Source: Bacteroidota bacterium (GTDB lineage Bacteria > Bacteroidota > Bacteroidia > NS11-12g > UBA955). From it: a stretch of DNA of 49,967 nt. Positions 1-8,803 of this stretch are shown in pieces; positions within the stretch are counted from its first letter, which is position 1, and each line of letters starts with the position of its first letter. The stretch covers positions 1 through 49,967 of the forward strand of contig CANMBF010000020.1 in NCBI GenBank assembly GCA_947496065.1, given 5' to 3'. Position numbers and translations under genes: made by a program. Under the pieces are notes generated by a model. It ran no database searches, was not told where the DNA came from, and worked only from the letters and a program-made list of their open reading frames with translations.

Positions 1-22
1 TTAATTTTAAAAATTAAAACAA

Positions 23-832
23 TTACTTTGTAATCGCAAACTCTATATCTATAACAAATCCTGCCTTCACAGCATGGCCATTTTGCATCCCTGGTTTGTA
101 TTTAGGTTGTATAGAAATAACACGCAATGCCTCTTCATCGAGCAATTGATTGCCAGAAGATTTTACGATTTTAACATGGTCGACACTACCATCTTGATTA
201 ACCACAAAATAAACGCGTGCGATGCCTTCTATTTTTTTTCTTTCGGCTTCTAAAGGGTAGTCTTGGTTATCGAATAGAAATTGGGCAAATGCGTCTTCGC
301 CTCCAATAAATTGGGGTGATTTTTCTACACGGCTCCATACCTTGCCTTCGCCCATTGTGCCATTACTAGCATTGTCTTTATTGGCTTGCGAATTGACTTT
401 ATCAATGGAGTCTTTTTTTATTGCTGCAATTTCTTTCTCTGTCAATTGTTTAACAGTAGGACTTGGGGGTTCGTTAACTAGCTCTTTTTTGGCTGCTTCT
501 AATTCCAAAAATTTTTCAGTTGGCCGTTTTACCTCATCTAATTTTGGTGCTGGCGGTTTAATGGGTTGTAGCGGATTAATAGAAGGAGGTGCTGCTAACA
601 CATAGGTGCGTGTTTCAATGATCAATGGAACTTCTTTTTGGAAGAGATGAAAATAGCTAAGCAGTGCTGGTCCGGCTGTAAAAAAAAGGAACAGACCGAA
701 TGTAAAATAAAATGCTCTTTTGAGATTTTTTCGATAAAGTTGTCGCAAATAAAAAGCACCATAGTCCTTGTTTTTATTTTCAAAAACTATTTCATTCATT
801 GAAAGATTGAAATAATTTGGTTTGCGCTCCAT
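23..832 (-). CDS. TonB family energy-transducing protein
   Basis: A 269-residue inner-membrane protein that probably couples the proton-motive force to outer-membrane TonB-dependent receptors. A cytoplasmic N-terminus of about 39 residues contains MNEIVFENKNKDYGAFYLR, a stretch common in Bacteroidota TonB proteins. One membrane helix follows (about 40-61), then a Pro/Lys/Glu-rich periplasmic linker (about 75-165). The C-terminal TonB domain (about 170-269) contains FIGGEDAFAQFL, a GIARVYFVVNQDGSVDHVKI strand pair and a YKPGMQNGHAVKAGF stretch. The gene stands alone with its own promoter-like element. Its partner receptor is unknown; the receptor at 10.3-12.4 kb is a candidate only by proximity. 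Family assignment is firm, substrate is not. Confidence 0.9.
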   Translation of the reverse strand: MERKPNYFNLSMNEIVFENKNKDYGAFYLRQLYRKNLKRAFYFTFGLFLFFTAGPALLSYFHLFQKEVPLIIETRTYVLAAPPSINPLQPIKPPAPKLDEVKRPTEKFLELEAAKKELVNEPPSPTVKQLTEKEIAAIKKDSIDKVNSQANKDNASNGTMGEGKVWSRVEKSPQFIGGEDAFAQFLFDNQDYPLEAERKKIEGIARVYFVVNQDGSVDHVKIVKSSGNQLLDEEALRVISIQPKYKPGMQNGHAVKAGFVIDIEFAITK

Positions 833-866
833 GGTTAGGTGATGTAATTAAATACGAATTCAAGGC

Positions 867-874
867 CAAAGGTA
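867..874 (-). promoter_or_regulatory. Bacteroidota -7 promoter element for the tonB-like gene
   Basis: TACCTTTG on the minus strand matches the Bacteroidota TAnnTTTG element exactly and lies 34 bases upstream of the ATG at 832. A TTG that could serve as the -33 element lies 24 bases further upstream, slightly farther than usual. Assigned from consensus only. Confidence 0.5.
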
Positions 875-1050
875 AAGGATATTTTAAATATGTATTGCCA
901 AATATCCTTAAAACAAGACATAGAGGTTTAAATAATGTTAGAACGTTAATTTGAAATAATTGTTACTTATTGTTCTCAGAATCCTTTTTTTTGTATTTAA
1001 AAAGCTTTTGATTGATGTATTTAAATTGGATATTAATTTAGTCTAGCAAT

Positions 1051-1086
1051 AAAAAAGCCCTGTGGATTGTATCCACAGGGCCTTTT
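1051..1086 (-). terminator. Intrinsic terminator downstream of secDF
   Basis: A perfect 11-bp GC-rich stem (1057-1067 with 1071-1081) and a 3-base loop are followed on the minus strand by six T (1051-1056). It sits 24 bases after the secDF stop codon. The other side carries five T (1082-1086), so it could also work in the plus direction, but no plus-strand gene reads into it. Confidence 0.9.
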
Positions 1087-1104
1087 TAAATTTATATAGA
1101 ATGA

Positions 1105-4077
1105 TTAGCTAATCATTGATTTGTCTTTTTTGAACAAGTCTAATACAATTGGACAAGCAATAAAGATAGTTGAGTAACTACCGCTTATAACACCTATTAA
1201 TAAAGCTAAAGAGAAGCCTTTCAATGCTAAACCTCCAAATAAGAACAATACCAATACAACAACAAATACTGTTACTGAAGTCATAATGGTTCTACTCATG
1301 GTTTGATTGATCGCGCTGTTAATGATTTTACCTTTGTCGTGCTCAGATTTGAACTCGTTTAAGTTCTCTCTAATTCTATCAAAAATTACCACCGTATCGT
1401 TAATAGAATAACCAATAATCGTTAGCACCGCACCGATAAAGTTTTGATCCATTTCTAAGGCGAAAGGTACAAAATCCTCTAATAAGGCAAAGATGGCAAA
1501 TACCATCAGCACGTCGTGTAACAAAGCAATAATTGCACCTACTGCGAATCCAATGTTTTTGAAACGGATGATGATATAAATAAAGATCGCAATGATTGAA
1601 ACAATTACAACCCACATTGATTTGGTTCTGATATCAGATGCTACAGTTGGACCAACTTCAGAACTACTTAAGATGCTATCTTTCGTTGCTTTAAAAGGCG
1701 CAAGGGCTTTGATTACATCTTCCTCAATAATATCTGCATTTACACTAGCCTCATTAATTTTGTAGGTCGTAACAATTTTATAACGACCCTCAGTACCAAT
1801 GGTTTTTACTTCGTTGCTACTGTTTGGTAAACCTTTGTCTAAGGCAGCTTTAACATTTTCTGCTTGTAAACCGGTTTCCAATTGCATAACGTATCCATAT
1901 CCACCTTTGAAATCGATACCTGCGCTTAAGCCACCTTTTTTAATTAAGACAGCAAAACCAATGACTATAATAATGGTTGAGATAGCGTAGAACCGTTTTC
2001 TTTTTCCAATGAAATCAAAATTAGCATTCAACATTAAGTCTTTTGTAAAACTATTAGAGAAGGATACATCTTTACCTTTTTCAGTTCTTCTTTCAATTAA
2101 AATTCTAGTGATAAAGATTGAAGTAAACAATGAGGTTAAGATACCGATGATCAAGATAATGGCGAAACCATAGACTGGACCCGCACCTACGAAGGTCATG
2201 ATAATGGCTGCAATTAAGGTGGTTAAGTTACCATCGATGATGGAAGAGAAGGCCGCAGAGAAACCTTGAGAAACAGATAGCTTCATGCTTCTTCCGTTTC
2301 TTAATTCTTCTTTAATCCTTTCATAAATTAATACGTTAGCATCTACCGCCATACCAATGGTTAACACGATACCTGCAATACCTGGTAAAGTTAATGCTGC
2401 ACCATAAGAAGCTAATATGCCAATGATAAAAAATATGTTGGCAAATACAGCAATGGTTGCAATTAAACCACCGCGCTTGTAGTACAATAACATTAACACC
2501 AACACGGCACCAAAGCCAATGATGAAAGAGTTAAGACCTTTTTTAATTGATTCTGCTCCCAAGGTTGGACCAACCACGTCTTCTGCAATAATAGTAGCAG
2601 GCGCAGGCAATTTACCAGCTTTTAATACGTTAGCTAAGTCAGTTGCTTCTTCAACAGAGAAACTTCCACTGATAGATGAATTACCGTTTGGTATTTCGCC
2701 ATTCACACGTGGTGCTGAGAATACTTTATTATCTAATACAATGGCAATAAAGTCACTGTTAGTCGCTGCTTTTTTAGTAATGTTTTTCCAAAGTTTAGAA
2801 GCTTGCTGGGTCATGCTCATGCTCACTTCAACTTCGCCAGTGTTGGCGCTGTTGGTAGCAAATGCATCGGCTATAATATTTTCTTCACCACTTCCTAAAG
2901 CTGATTTGCCGTCTTTGGTTGCACGCAATGCATATAATTGGTATACTTCTATTTCTTCGCTTTCTGGTTTGGCACTCCAAGCAAATCTTACATCTTTCGG
3001 AATCGCATTTAATACAATTGGATCTTCCAACATTTTGTTAATTTTGGTCATTAACTCTTTTGGAGCGCGGGCCAAAATACTACTTTCAACAATACTGCCT
3101 TTTTGATCCAATAAAGGAACAAGACCGGCCTCAGCAAATGGATATTTAGAAGAATCTTTGGCATTTTGCGCTTTTACAAAAGCTTTCTGAGCGCTGTCTC
3201 TAGCTGTAGAATCAGCCATCGCAGCAATTTCTTTTAATTTAGCAGAATCGTCTGTTGAAGCACCTTTGGTTAATCTCAATTTTTGAGCATAGGCTGCATT
3301 CATTGGCTCGTATACTTTTTTATAGCCTTCGAATTGGTTCTTAGGATTGTTGCCATATACTTCCCAGAACTCAAGTCTTGCACTTTGTTCTAATAAGGCT
3401 CTGATACGTTTCGGATTGTCTACACCAGGCAGTTCTACAGAAATTCTACCACCATCTAATTGTTGGATGTTTGGTTGAGAAATGTTACCTGAGTTTAAAC
3501 GGGCTTCAATAACCTGGCGGGTATTATCTGCTTTGCTTTTTAATTCTCTTTTTAGGTAAGCAATGATATCACTTTCTGATGAATTTGATTTTAATTGAGG
3601 GTTATCTCTGTTAACAAATAAGCTACTAAGGGTTGTGTTAGGCGCATCTGCCTTAAGGTTATTAACTACTAGGTCAACAAAATCGCCACCACCTTTTTGA
3701 TAGTCTTGTTCAGATTTTGCAATAGCAGAAATAAGCGCAGGATTTTTTTGCGCTTGGCCAGCTAAGGTTTTAACTACCTCGCCTTTAGAAACCTCCAAAA
3801 TAACGTTCATGCCGCCTTGTAAATCGAGACCAAGTTTTAACTCGGCATCTTTACACTGGAAATAATCCTTTTTGGTGATGCCTATGTCTAGCAATGGCTT
3901 TCTTCCTAGAGAGTCCAAGTAAGTGCGGTATTTTTCACCGTCGTATACTCCGCCTTTGGTAGCGAATGCTTTGGCTTTGGCTTCGAAGCTACGAGCCTTC
4001 CATGTAAAAGACAATTGATAGATGCAAGTGAGCGCTAAAACAATTGTAATAAAAATTACTAAACCTTTATTTTTCAT
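1105..4077 (-). CDS. secDF: Protein translocase subunit SecDF (fused SecD-SecF)
   Basis: A 990-residue fusion of SecD and SecF, the RND-type accessory proteins that use the proton gradient to pull proteins through SecYEG. One N-terminal helix (about 5-24) precedes the SecD motif LGLDLQGGMNVILEV (about 83-97) and a large periplasmic P1 region. The first membrane bundle begins after DVVGPTLGAESIKKGL and contains GMAVDANVLIYERIKEELR. The SecF half is marked by GIDFKGGYGYVMQL and a second bundle with YSINDTVVIFDRIREN. Fusion and length are normal for Bacteroidota. The gene is monocistronic, with a terminator behind it and a 281-bp upstream region containing inverted repeats. Confidence 0.97.
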   Translation of the reverse strand: MKNKGLVIFITIVLALTCIYQLSFTWKARSFEAKAKAFATKGGVYDGEKYRTYLDSLGRKPLLDIGITKKDYFQCKDAELKLGLDLQGGMNVILEVSKGEVVKTLAGQAQKNPALISAIAKSEQDYQKGGGDFVDLVVNNLKADAPNTTLSSLFVNRDNPQLKSNSSESDIIAYLKRELKSKADNTRQVIEARLNSGNISQPNIQQLDGGRISVELPGVDNPKRIRALLEQSARLEFWEVYGNNPKNQFEGYKKVYEPMNAAYAQKLRLTKGASTDDSAKLKEIAAMADSTARDSAQKAFVKAQNAKDSSKYPFAEAGLVPLLDQKGSIVESSILARAPKELMTKINKMLEDPIVLNAIPKDVRFAWSAKPESEEIEVYQLYALRATKDGKSALGSGEENIIADAFATNSANTGEVEVSMSMTQQASKLWKNITKKAATNSDFIAIVLDNKVFSAPRVNGEIPNGNSSISGSFSVEEATDLANVLKAGKLPAPATIIAEDVVGPTLGAESIKKGLNSFIIGFGAVLVLMLLYYKRGGLIATIAVFANIFFIIGILASYGAALTLPGIAGIVLTIGMAVDANVLIYERIKEELRNGRSMKLSVSQGFSAAFSSIIDGNLTTLIAAIIMTFVGAGPVYGFAIILIIGILTSLFTSIFITRILIERRTEKGKDVSFSNSFTKDLMLNANFDFIGKRKRFYAISTIIIVIGFAVLIKKGGLSAGIDFKGGYGYVMQLETGLQAENVKAALDKGLPNSSNEVKTIGTEGRYKIVTTYKINEASVNADIIEEDVIKALAPFKATKDSILSSSEVGPTVASDIRTKSMWVVIVSIIAIFIYIIIRFKNIGFAVGAIIALLHDVLMVFAIFALLEDFVPFALEMDQNFIGAVLTIIGYSINDTVVIFDRIRENLNEFKSEHDKGKIINSAINQTMSRTIMTSVTVFVVVLVLFLFGGLALKGFSLALLIGVISGSYSTIFIACPIVLDLFKKDKSMIS

Positions 4078-4176
4078 TTTGTTACGTTAAATCAGATTTT
4101 ATTTAAGGGTGCGAAAATAACACTTTAAACCTTTGTTTCAAATTAAGAATGAAAAATAATGGATTTATTGACATTC

Positions 4177-4194
4177 CACAGACTTTTGTCTGTG
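4177..4194. repeat. Short perfect hairpin in the secDF upstream region
   Basis: CACAGAC and GTCTGTG form a perfect 7-bp stem around a TTTT loop. No T-tract follows, so it is not a typical terminator. It lies 100 bases upstream of the secDF start in the divergent region and may be regulatory; function unknown. Confidence 0.5.
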
Positions 4195-4198
4195 TATT

Positions 4199-4252
4199 AT
4201 AATGGTTAGTTAATTATGAGGGCTATATTTTTTCAATTATATTAACCATTAT
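4199..4252. repeat. Perfect 10-bp inverted repeat, secDF / transglycosylase intergenic region
   Basis: ATAATGGTTA at 4199-4208 is repeated exactly in inverse at 4243-4252, with a 34-base A/T-rich spacer. It sits between the divergent secDF and transglycosylase genes, just after the smaller hairpin at 4177. A regulator site or a stem-loop in an upstream transcript are both possible; neither can be chosen from sequence. Confidence 0.5.
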
Positions 4253-4333
4253 GAAAGAAGCCTTAATGACTTGCACGAGCGTTTTAAAATCTGCACAGAT
4301 TGCTAACAAGCCCCAATTGTCATAATAAAATGT

Positions 4334-4341
4334 TAATTTTG
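4334..4341 (+). promoter_or_regulatory. -7 promoter element for the lytic transglycosylase gene
   Basis: TAATTTTG matches TAnnTTTG and lies 17 bases before the ATG at 4359. The closest upstream TTG (4317-4319) is only 14 bases away, short for a -33 element, so the assignment rests mainly on the -7 match. Confidence 0.45.
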
Positions 4342-4358
4342 GAGTTTCTATTTAAGTT

Positions 4359-5624
4359 ATGATGAAGCGGTTTTTTCTTTGGTTTGTTTTTGTATTTAAT
4401 GTAGGTGCAGCGCTTGCCGATCCTACAGATTCAAGCTTTGTTAAAGATCCGTATTTTCAAAAACTACTCAAAACAAATTCACAAGTACCCGTTTTTTACA
4501 ACGAAAATGTAAGAAAGCAAATTGTGGTTTATATTAAAAACTTAAACAATTCAACGGCTATTTTAATTGGTAAAACGCAATACTATTATAATTTGAATGC
4601 ACAGTTGTTCGAACAAAATGGGGTGCCTAAACAATTGTTCTTGGCTTGCGCAGCCAATAGTGAAAGCAATCCTACTTTTGTAGATATGGATGGCGCTAGT
4701 GGCATGTGGGCCTTAACGTATGCCATGGCTAAAAAGTATGATTTAACCACCAACAGTTATGTGGATGAAAGAAGAAATGCCAACAAAAGTTCGAAAGTAG
4801 CGGCTACTTATTTCAAAGATTTAAACCTAATTTATCAAGATTGGTTAAAGAGTTTGGTGGCATTCAGATGTGGCCCAATTAACATGAACATGGCCATACA
4901 CAAGGCCAATAATTCTTTGGATTACAGCGTGGTACACAATAAATTGCAACCAGAGTTTCAAAATACGGCAGTCAATTATTTTGCTTTTTGGTACATCTGG
5001 AATTATTATGCAGAACACCGCATATTACCTGTAAAGTATAAATTGCCCGATACTGATACCGTGCAAGTGCAGCGCGAAATTAGTCTGTCTTCGATTTCAT
5101 ATCAACTCAATATTTCTGAAGAGGTTTTAAAACAATGTAATTCAGAATTGCGTATCTCCATAGCGCCCACCAGTTATAATGTAATAGGGTTAAAACTACC
5201 AAAGGATAAAATTGGAGAATACCATACCAAGCTAAGCACACTTTTTCCGCCTGCCTTTGTTTTTTCTGATACCTTATTGAAAGATTCATTGAATTTGGGT
5301 GAACGAATTCTTATAAAGCCACCCATTGAACAGCCTGTGGTCGAATCGGACGATACTGAAGAAGAACCAGCAAAGCCCAAGGCCGTTGATAAATCAAAGG
5401 TCACCATTACCTATGTGGTAAAGAAGGGTGATGGCTTATTGCTCATTGCAGATTTATTTGATTGCAGAACCAGCGATTTAAAAAAATGGAACGGTATGAA
5501 ACGCGAAGCCATTTTTAAAGGGCAGAAATTAAAGATTCAAGTGCCCAAAGCAAAGGTGACGCAATACAAGAAAATTAATACGTTAAGTTTGGTGCAAAAA
5601 AAGAAATTGGCCAAGCGGAGCTAA
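4359..5624 (+). CDS. LysM-containing lytic murein transglycosylase (MltD-like)
   Basis: A 421-residue exported protein with a signal peptide (about 1-20). The transglycosylase region (about 80-240) carries the catalytic-Glu segment ANSESNPTFVDMDGASGMWA, with Glu about residue 102. It is followed by AVNYFAFWYIWNYY, typical of the MltD branch. A single clear LysM peptidoglycan-binding domain lies near the C-terminus (about 348-394: VVKKGDGLLLIADLF ... GQKLKIQVP); a degenerate one may precede it. The usual GLWQFMP motif is GMWALTY here, so the active-site cleft is divergent although the Glu remains. Likely role: cleaving glycan strands during wall turnover. Family confident, activity inferred. 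Confidence 0.85.
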   Translation: MMKRFFLWFVFVFNVGAALADPTDSSFVKDPYFQKLLKTNSQVPVFYNENVRKQIVVYIKNLNNSTAILIGKTQYYYNLNAQLFEQNGVPKQLFLACAANSESNPTFVDMDGASGMWALTYAMAKKYDLTTNSYVDERRNANKSSKVAATYFKDLNLIYQDWLKSLVAFRCGPINMNMAIHKANNSLDYSVVHNKLQPEFQNTAVNYFAFWYIWNYYAEHRILPVKYKLPDTDTVQVQREISLSSISYQLNISEEVLKQCNSELRISIAPTSYNVIGLKLPKDKIGEYHTKLSTLFPPAFVFSDTLLKDSLNLGERILIKPPIEQPVVESDDTEEEPAKPKAVDKSKVTITYVVKKGDGLLLIADLFDCRTSDLKKWNGMKREAIFKGQKLKIQVPKAKVTQYKKINTLSLVQKKKLAKRS

Positions 5625-5717
5625 GAAATTTGGCACTTATTTTTTTATAGCAATGGCAACTTGCCATTTGTTTCGTTTCTGCGTATTATTGTGCTATTAT
5701 TTTTAATTAATAAATTA

Positions 5718-6389
5718 ATGCAAACCAATTTTAAGTGGTTATTTGTAGGACTTGTAATCTCAATCGGCACTGCTTGTAATAATGGGGTGAGTATCGAAGC
5801 TAACCAACAAGCTGAAAATGATAGTTTGGGAACAATGTCCGAAAAGGAATCCGCCAAGCCATCCTTTTCGTCCTACACCGAAGCTATTTTGGCTATGCGA
5901 CAGCACAAAGATGAAACGATGCTGAACAATGGCATTATAGAGAAAACGCATATCGCAGATTTTGATGGGCTCCAATACTTTGCGCCTGATAGCACTTATA
6001 TTTTTAAGGCGAATTTACAATTATTGAAACCAGAAAAGGTTGTTTTTAAAACCACCGATACCCGTGCGCCTGAATACTTTAAATTTTGTAAATTAAATTT
6101 CAATAAAGATGGTAAGTCCTACTTTCTATATGCTTACGTAGAGAATATTAATCAACCTGAAAGTTTATTTATTCCTTTTAAGGATGCTACTTCAAATAAA
6201 TTATCATATGGTGGCGGTAGGTATATCGATCTAGATTACCATGGCGAGAAAACTATGCTGTTATTAGATTTTAATTATGCTTACAATCCCTATTGCCATT
6301 ATAACCATGGTTACAGTTGTCCCTTGGTGCCGCAAGAGAATGTATTAGGAATTCCGATATCTGCAGGAGAAAAAAAATTATATGAATAA
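5718..6389 (+). CDS. DUF1684 family lipoprotein
   Basis: About 223 residues from the ATG at 5718. I prefer this start to 5661 because it begins directly with a lipoprotein-type signal (MQTNFKWLFVGLVISIGTAC), putting the acylated Cys at residue 20. The lipobox GTAC is relaxed. The C-terminal half carries the DUF1684 hallmarks: a GGGRYIDLDY segment, LLLDFNYAYNPYCHYN, SCPLVPQENVLGIPI and the terminal AGEK. The biochemical role of DUF1684 proteins is unknown to me. It overlaps the next gene by 8 bases, suggesting co-transcription with the small exported protein and the PNGase F-like protein. Confidence 0.85.
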   Translation: MQTNFKWLFVGLVISIGTACNNGVSIEANQQAENDSLGTMSEKESAKPSFSSYTEAILAMRQHKDETMLNNGIIEKTHIADFDGLQYFAPDSTYIFKANLQLLKPEKVVFKTTDTRAPEYFKFCKLNFNKDGKSYFLYAYVENINQPESLFIPFKDATSNKLSYGGGRYIDLDYHGEKTMLLLDFNYAYNPYCHYNHGYSCPLVPQENVLGIPISAGEKKLYE

Positions 6390-6825
6390 ATTAAAAATTT
6401 TTAGTTGTTGTGTGCTTATGGTTTGGGCAATAAGTTGTTCTGCACAAAAATCAAATAAGTTTCTTCAAATTCAATTGAACGATTACCAATCGTTTGTTGT
6501 TAATAATTATGGCCGCATGACATTTAAAACGGGGACTACCGAGGCCATTAAATCAAAAATATTTATAGTTAATGACAGTCAGTTTTTATTGCTAAACAGC
6601 TTTAATGAATTAAGTGAAGACACTTTAAATATTAAAGATATTTCTGCGGTAAAAGTAAAATTGGGTGGGCAATTGTCTAATATGGATCCTGCATTAACTG
6701 CAGCGGCCGTTATATTGCTATGGCCTATAGCCATACCAATCCTGATTTATAAATTAATTGCCAACGATACAAAAAAATGGGTAAAGCGCGATGGCTTTAC
6801 CATTGCCATCTACAATAACCAATAA
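6382..6825 (+). CDS. Small exported protein with a central membrane helix, function unknown
   Basis: A 147-residue protein not assigned to a family. The N-terminus is a signal sequence ending in a lipoprotein-like AISCSAQ (Cys about 19). A soluble stretch follows, then a strongly hydrophobic segment, about residues 112-130, rich in Ala, Leu, Ile and Pro (ALTAAAVILLWPIAIPILI), and a short basic C-terminus. The start overlaps the upstream DUF1684 gene by 8 bases and the next gene begins 14 bases after its stop, so it sits in the middle of a three-gene unit. It is probably envelope-located. Confidence 0.7.
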   Translation: MNKLKIFSCCVLMVWAISCSAQKSNKFLQIQLNDYQSFVVNNYGRMTFKTGTTEAIKSKIFIVNDSQFLLLNSFNELSEDTLNIKDISAVKVKLGGQLSNMDPALTAAAVILLWPIAIPILIYKLIANDTKKWVKRDGFTIAIYNNQ

Positions 6826-6839
6826 TCAAAATATACCCA

Positions 6840-8801
6840 ATGATAAAAAAAATTACACTTACTGTTTTCTCATTCATTTTATTTGCAACAGCCTTTGCTG
6901 TTAATGGTGATACTGCGAGAATTATCACCCATAGCAAAGTTGTTATTAAAACAAATCCTTCTGTTGGCTCTACCACTTATCCAGCATGGGGAGTGTTTCC
7001 TGCTGATAGTGTGAAGTACCGCAAGGTGTATTTATACATGGAATTTGGTTGTGCGCCTGGTCTAAACTGTGGCGAATGGGATTATATCAATAGCATTTAT
7101 TTGGGTAGAAAAGGTGGCCTTAAAGGCGATAGTTTGTATTACGAGTTAAGCCGTTTTATTACGCCTTATGGCAATGCATGGAATGCGGCCAGTGGTTGGA
7201 AACACGGTTGGTATTACGACTTAACCGACTATGCCTATTTATTACATGATTCATTGGAAATTATTTACAAGCACACAGGCTACGAAGGCAATAAAGATAG
7301 AGGTTGGACCGTAACGCTCGATTTCAAATGCATTGAAGGTACACCAGTGTTGGAGCCTAAAGGGTTCAATAAGTTTTATGAAGTATCTGCCCCTTATGGC
7401 AACGTTAACGCTCCTTTTAAAAATGCTTTTACTGATAAAATATTCACTGTAAAAGCCGGTGCAGATATGGTGCGTTTCAAAACCATTCAAACAGGGCATG
7501 GCTTTAATACGACCGAAAATTGTTCGGAGTTTTGTGATAAAGTGCGAACCATTAGTATAGACAATACACCAAAGGATAGCAAACATGTTTGGAGAAACGA
7601 TTGTGGTTTAAATTCATTGTATCCGCAAGCAGGTACATGGTTGTATGATCGCGCAGGTTGGTGCCCAGGCTCAACCGTTAAACCAGCTGATTTTGATTTA
7701 AAACTTGCAGAAAACACACAGCATACTTATTCATTAAACATGGAGGATTACACCAACACTGCTGGTAGCAGTGCTAACTATTATATCAGTGCCTATGCTA
7801 TCCATTTTAAGGACAACAGAAAAACAATCGATGCAGCAATCGATGATATCTTAGCGCCTTCTTCGCATTTAGATTATTTGCGTTTAAATCCTGAATGTGG
7901 TGCGCCTATTGTTCGCGTAAAAAATTTAGGAAAAGACACCATCAAGAAGGTCTATTTTGAGTATGGTAAATTGGGTGGTAAAATACAGTATGTAGAGGTG
8001 CAATGCAATATTGGCAGCATGCAAGACAGTGCAGTAAATCTTGAATCAATTTATGATTGGAGTGGCGCAGGGAATACATTTTATGCAAAGGTGCTGAAGG
8101 TAAATAACCAAGCAGATGAGAATGCTGAGAACAATATTATGTATTCTAAAATCGCGTATACGCCTACGTGGCCTAATAAAATAATTGTAGTCCTTTCTAC
8201 TAACAAAGCCGCTAGCGAAAATTATTATAAAATTACCGATTCAAAAGGAAATGTTATAAAGTATAAAAACAATTTAGAGAACAGTAAAGTATACCGCGAT
8301 ACTGTGCAGTTAGACAATAATATTTGTTACAAATTCGAATTGTTTGATGATGGTCCAGGCCCAGTCAACAACCCCTTGAACAAAGATGGTTTGAATTGGT
8401 GGGCCAATCCTGATGATGGTGCAGGAACCATCGTAATTAGAAATGGTTTGACCAATGCCGTATTGAAAAATTTCGGAACCGACTTTGGTACTAAAATTAT
8501 GCATAATTTCTATACCACTTTTTCAATGGATGTACCAACTTTATTCCCAGATGTAAATGCCCCGATACAAATCAATGTGTATCCAAATCCTTCTGATGCG
8601 GTGACCAATTTTGCGATTGATTTTTCAGAGAACAGCGCGGCACAAATTGAAGTGTTTGATGTAACAGGAAAGCAAGTGTATAGTAAAAATGTGAGTGCCT
8701 TATTTGCGGCCTTTGATTTGGAGCAATTATCAGCTGGTATGTATACCGTAATTGTTACCCAAGGTAGCAAGGTAAATGCACAGAAATTTATTGTAAGATA
8801 G
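6840..8801 (+). CDS. PNGase F-like glycosidase-family protein with T9SS sorting domain
   Basis: A 653-residue secreted protein with a signal peptide (about 1-20). The body (about 25-330) resembles the two jelly-roll domains of peptide-N-glycosidase F and relatives: LNCGEWDYINSIYL, GYEGNKDRGWTVTLDF, QTGHGFNTTENCSEFC and the tail WLYDRAGWCPG. The final ~75 residues are a type A T9SS sorting domain (YPNPSDAVTNF, then LSAGMYTVIV and a basic end), so it should be exported through the type IX system and anchored or released at the surface. PNGase F removes N-glycans from glycoproteins. I infer glycan removal but cannot confirm the catalytic residues. It is the last gene of a plus-strand unit. Confidence 0.8.
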   Translation: MIKKITLTVFSFILFATAFAVNGDTARIITHSKVVIKTNPSVGSTTYPAWGVFPADSVKYRKVYLYMEFGCAPGLNCGEWDYINSIYLGRKGGLKGDSLYYELSRFITPYGNAWNAASGWKHGWYYDLTDYAYLLHDSLEIIYKHTGYEGNKDRGWTVTLDFKCIEGTPVLEPKGFNKFYEVSAPYGNVNAPFKNAFTDKIFTVKAGADMVRFKTIQTGHGFNTTENCSEFCDKVRTISIDNTPKDSKHVWRNDCGLNSLYPQAGTWLYDRAGWCPGSTVKPADFDLKLAENTQHTYSLNMEDYTNTAGSSANYYISAYAIHFKDNRKTIDAAIDDILAPSSHLDYLRLNPECGAPIVRVKNLGKDTIKKVYFEYGKLGGKIQYVEVQCNIGSMQDSAVNLESIYDWSGAGNTFYAKVLKVNNQADENAENNIMYSKIAYTPTWPNKIIVVLSTNKAASENYYKITDSKGNVIKYKNNLENSKVYRDTVQLDNNICYKFELFDDGPGPVNNPLNKDGLNWWANPDDGAGTIVIRNGLTNAVLKNFGTDFGTKIMHNFYTTFSMDVPTLFPDVNAPIQINVYPNPSDAVTNFAIDFSENSAAQIEVFDVTGKQVYSKNVSALFAAFDLEQLSAGMYTVIVTQGSKVNAQKFIVR

Positions 8802-8803
8802 TT

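Noticed and set aside
2519-3106. A 195-residue frame antisense to secDF.
   Set aside because: It is opposite conserved secDF coding sequence, with low-complexity Ser/Leu/Ala content from reversed codons and no independent signals.
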